Positions 62,295-64,000 of a DNA stretch of 64,000 nt are shown one piece after another; position 1 is the first letter of the stretch; each line of letters opens with the position of its first letter. This DNA is from Neiella holothuriorum (GTDB lineage: Bacteria; Pseudomonadota; Gammaproteobacteria; Enterobacterales; Neiellaceae): NCBI RefSeq assembly GCF_019457915.1, contig NZ_JAHZSS010000003.1, positions 1 through 64,000 of the forward strand. The letters are read 5' to 3'. The notes beneath the pieces were generated by a model that saw nothing but the letters and a program-made list of their open reading frames with translations, did no database searches and was not told the origin of the DNA. Made by a program: the position numbers and the translations under genes.

Positions 62295-63901
62295 GAATGG
62301 CCTCCTGCCTGAGCGATTTGCTCGTTGGCGTAGCGAATGGCGCTCATAACGGCTTGAGCCTTGTTGCGTGTTTCGTCAGCTTCAGATTGCGGATCAGAAT
62401 CGTAAACCACGCCCGCGCCAGCTTGCACATGAGCGACTTGGTCTTTGACAAAAGCCGAGCGAATAACGATACAAGTGTCCATCGTACCGTTGCCATTAAC
62501 GTAACCCACGGCACCGCCGTAACTGCCGCGGCGCTCTTGTTCAACGCTACGAATTAGTTCAGACGCTCTGATCTTCGGTGCGCCGGTGAGTGTGCCCATA
62601 TTCATACAGGCTTGGTAAGCGTAAAGCGCATCAAGATCGTGACGCAAGGTTCCCACCACTCGCGATACTAAGTGCATCACGTGAGAATAGCGGTCAACTT
62701 TAAGCAAATTAGCAATGTGGCGAGTGCCGGGTTCGGAAATGCGCGCTACGTCGTTGCGGGCTAAATCCACTAACATCAGGTGTTCAGACAACTCTTTCTT
62801 ATCGAGTCGAAGTTCAAGCTCAATCCGGCTATCGAGATCGGGGTTAATGCTGCCGTCGTCGTTAAAGCCCCGGCGGCGCGTGCCGGCTATCGGATAAACC
62901 TCTACATCGCGGCTGGTGGCGCAAAATTTAACGGCACATTCCGGCGAGGCACCAAACAGCGTGAAGTCCTGATCTAACATGTAGAACATGTATGGGCTCG
63001 GGTTGCTCTGCCGCAGGGCTTGATAGGCTAATAGGCTATCGGGACAAGTGAGGCTGAAAGTGCGTGATGGCACCACTTGGAAAATATCACCAACAAAAAT
63101 GTTTTTCTTGAGCGCAATGACATGGTCAGCAAAAGTCGCATCGTCCATGCTTTCCGCTACAGCGCTATCAACAGGTTTGCCGGCGGTTGGCAAATGGCGT
63201 TGCAGTGATGCATCCTGACTTTGCTTTTCAATCTCTTTAATGCGTGACGGTACGGCTGCGGCGACGCTTGTGGCATTGGCACCACCAAATACTGTTGCCA
63301 CCAAATGACATTGCTGCGCAACATGGTCTAAATGAAGCAAGGTTTCCGCTAAATAAAATACAAAATCTGGGCAGCTATTGGCGCCTTGAGGAACCTCTGG
63401 TAACTGTTCAATACTGGCAATCATGTCGTAAGCGAAAACGCCACCTAAGAAGATCGCATTGGCTTCATCGCTATCTGTTTCAATACCGTTGATAATGGTG
63501 CGCAATGCATCGAATGGCGATGCTGATTTGAGCCGGGCTTCTTCATCGAGATCGAATTCAGGCTCGGCAAACGTTGCGGTAATGACATTACCGCTGAACG
63601 CGGTAGCAGCACAGCTGTTGAGTTTTGAGTCGAGGAAAGGCAACAAGCTGCTGCCGTTATCCGTCAATGCTGTGATTGACACGGTACGACCGTGGCACTC
63701 CAACCGCAGCGCCGCATCAATGAGCATAAGACTTTGAGTATGCTGTTTGGAGTCAATTTCTGCGGATTCCAACAACATGCTATTGCGTTGATTGTTGCTC
63801 GCGCAAATCTGGGCGTAAAGAGCGAGCGGATCGGCCTGATAGCTCAGCGATTGGGTAATCACATGAGCATGGCCTTCAGGTAGCTGAGTTAGCTGACTCA
63901 T
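62291..63901 (-). CDS. trpE: Anthranilate synthase component I TrpE
   Basis: TrpE makes anthranilate from chorismate and ammonia. The 536 residues have the feedback region near LLESAEID at about 43-50, then the chorismate fold: FYMLDQDFTLFGASPE, YPIAGTRRRGFNDDGS, LVDLARNDVARISEPG, GTLTGAPKIRA, and GGAVGYVNGNGTMDTC. The start at ATG 63901 overlaps the stop of a 22-codon frame by four bases. It is the first structural gene of the operon. Confidence 0.98.
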   Translation of the reverse strand: MSQLTQLPEGHAHVITQSLSYQADPLALYAQICASNNQRNSMLLESAEIDSKQHTQSLMLIDAALRLECHGRTVSITALTDNGSSLLPFLDSKLNSCAATAFSGNVITATFAEPEFDLDEEARLKSASPFDALRTIINGIETDSDEANAIFLGGVFAYDMIASIEQLPEVPQGANSCPDFVFYLAETLLHLDHVAQQCHLVATVFGGANATSVAAAVPSRIKEIEKQSQDASLQRHLPTAGKPVDSAVAESMDDATFADHVIALKKNIFVGDIFQVVPSRTFSLTCPDSLLAYQALRQSNPSPYMFYMLDQDFTLFGASPECAVKFCATSRDVEVYPIAGTRRRGFNDDGSINPDLDSRIELELRLDKKELSEHLMLVDLARNDVARISEPGTRHIANLLKVDRYSHVMHLVSRVVGTLRHDLDALYAYQACMNMGTLTGAPKIRASELIRSVEQERRGSYGGAVGYVNGNGTMDTCIVIRSAFVKDQVAHVQAGAGVVYDSDPQSEADETRNKAQAVMSAIRYANEQIAQAGGHS

Positions 63902-63966
63902 AAGGCCTCCTGATGGGCTTGCCGAAGCACTGGCTGATGAGTGAATGGCATTAACAGTCGTTTCAT
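63898..63966 (-). CDS. Short ORF overlapping the trpE start, possible leader peptide
   Basis: A 22-codon frame (MKRLLMPFTHQPVLRQAHQE, then AL and stop) ends in TGA overlapping the trpE ATG. AGGA lies about ten bases upstream of its ATG 63966. It sits where a trpL leader is found in enterics but has no Trp codon, so it is not a classical attenuation peptide. It could couple translation into trpE. Whether a Trp-rich leader lies further upstream is beyond the window. Confidence 0.45.
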   Translation of the reverse strand: MKRLLMPFTHQPVLRQAHQEAL

Positions 63967-64000
63967 CTCTGCGTGTCCTTATTGATGGTCTTTGGCATTC

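Overview
The window is chromosomal DNA of a marine-type gammaproteobacterium, most likely from the Alteromonadales or a near relative. Evidence for this is the gene content and order: adhE next to a ychE-like marC gene, ubiG-gph-nrdA-nrdB-yfaE, fadR divergent from nhaB, thrS-infC-rpmI-rplT with an AUU-started infC, and a trpEGDCFBA operon with separate trpG and fused trpCF. Two sodium/proton antiporter genes (nhaA, nhaB) side by side suggest a salty habitat. No rRNA, tRNA, CRISPR array or prophage was seen. The left edge cuts an insertion sequence.

Layout. 1-150: 5' end of an IS with a partial transposase gene. 200-9400: fermentative adhE, MarC-type membrane protein, dGTPase-like enzyme, secreted HAD hydrolase, RsgA-type GTPase, alaA. 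9600-11200: acetyltransferase, a small membrane protein, and a single integron gene cassette with a complete attC site but no integrase. 11300-16800: yfaE, nrdB, nrdA, gph, ubiG on the minus strand, with a candidate NrdR-controlled promoter before nrdA. 16900-23200: secreted alpha/beta hydrolase, nhaA, nhaB, fadR, ompW. 23500-28200: small secreted protein, arfB, a periplasmic redox pair (DsbD-like protein and redoxin), thioesterase. 28400-33250: small proteins, a GFA-family protein, a GGDEF/EAL protein, a DUF1289 protein, a solute-binding protein. 33600-36800: thrS-infC-rpmI-rplT, followed by a tandem repeat block (36811-37100). 37300-43000: TonB-dependent receptor, TatD nuclease, two GNAT proteins, a SpoIIAA-like protein, a binding-protein-like gene. 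43000-53400: asnS, HDOD protein, large mechanosensitive channel, a yjfL-yjfM-yjfC group, rmuC. 53400-64000: a 46-residue small gene with CRP-like sites, yciI, yciB, DUF3392, SMP-30 lipoprotein, a sugar-type binding protein, and the complete trp operon up to its leader.

Themes. Oxygen and redox control recurs: a perfect FNR-type palindrome lies before ompW and a near-perfect one before adhE. Ribonucleotide reduction forms a full class Ia set with its ferredoxin. The most unusual items are the solitary integron cassette downstream of nrdAB-yfaE, the repeat block after rplT whose short units lack one arm of a hairpin, the 46-residue gene with two CRP-like sites, the DUF350/DUF1190/ATP-grasp trio, and a 22-codon ORF without Trp codons that overlaps the trpE start.

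Many genes were assigned starts downstream of the longest possible ORF, using Shine-Dalgarno position and family N-termini; this is stated per entry. All family assignments come from reading the sequence, with no database search.
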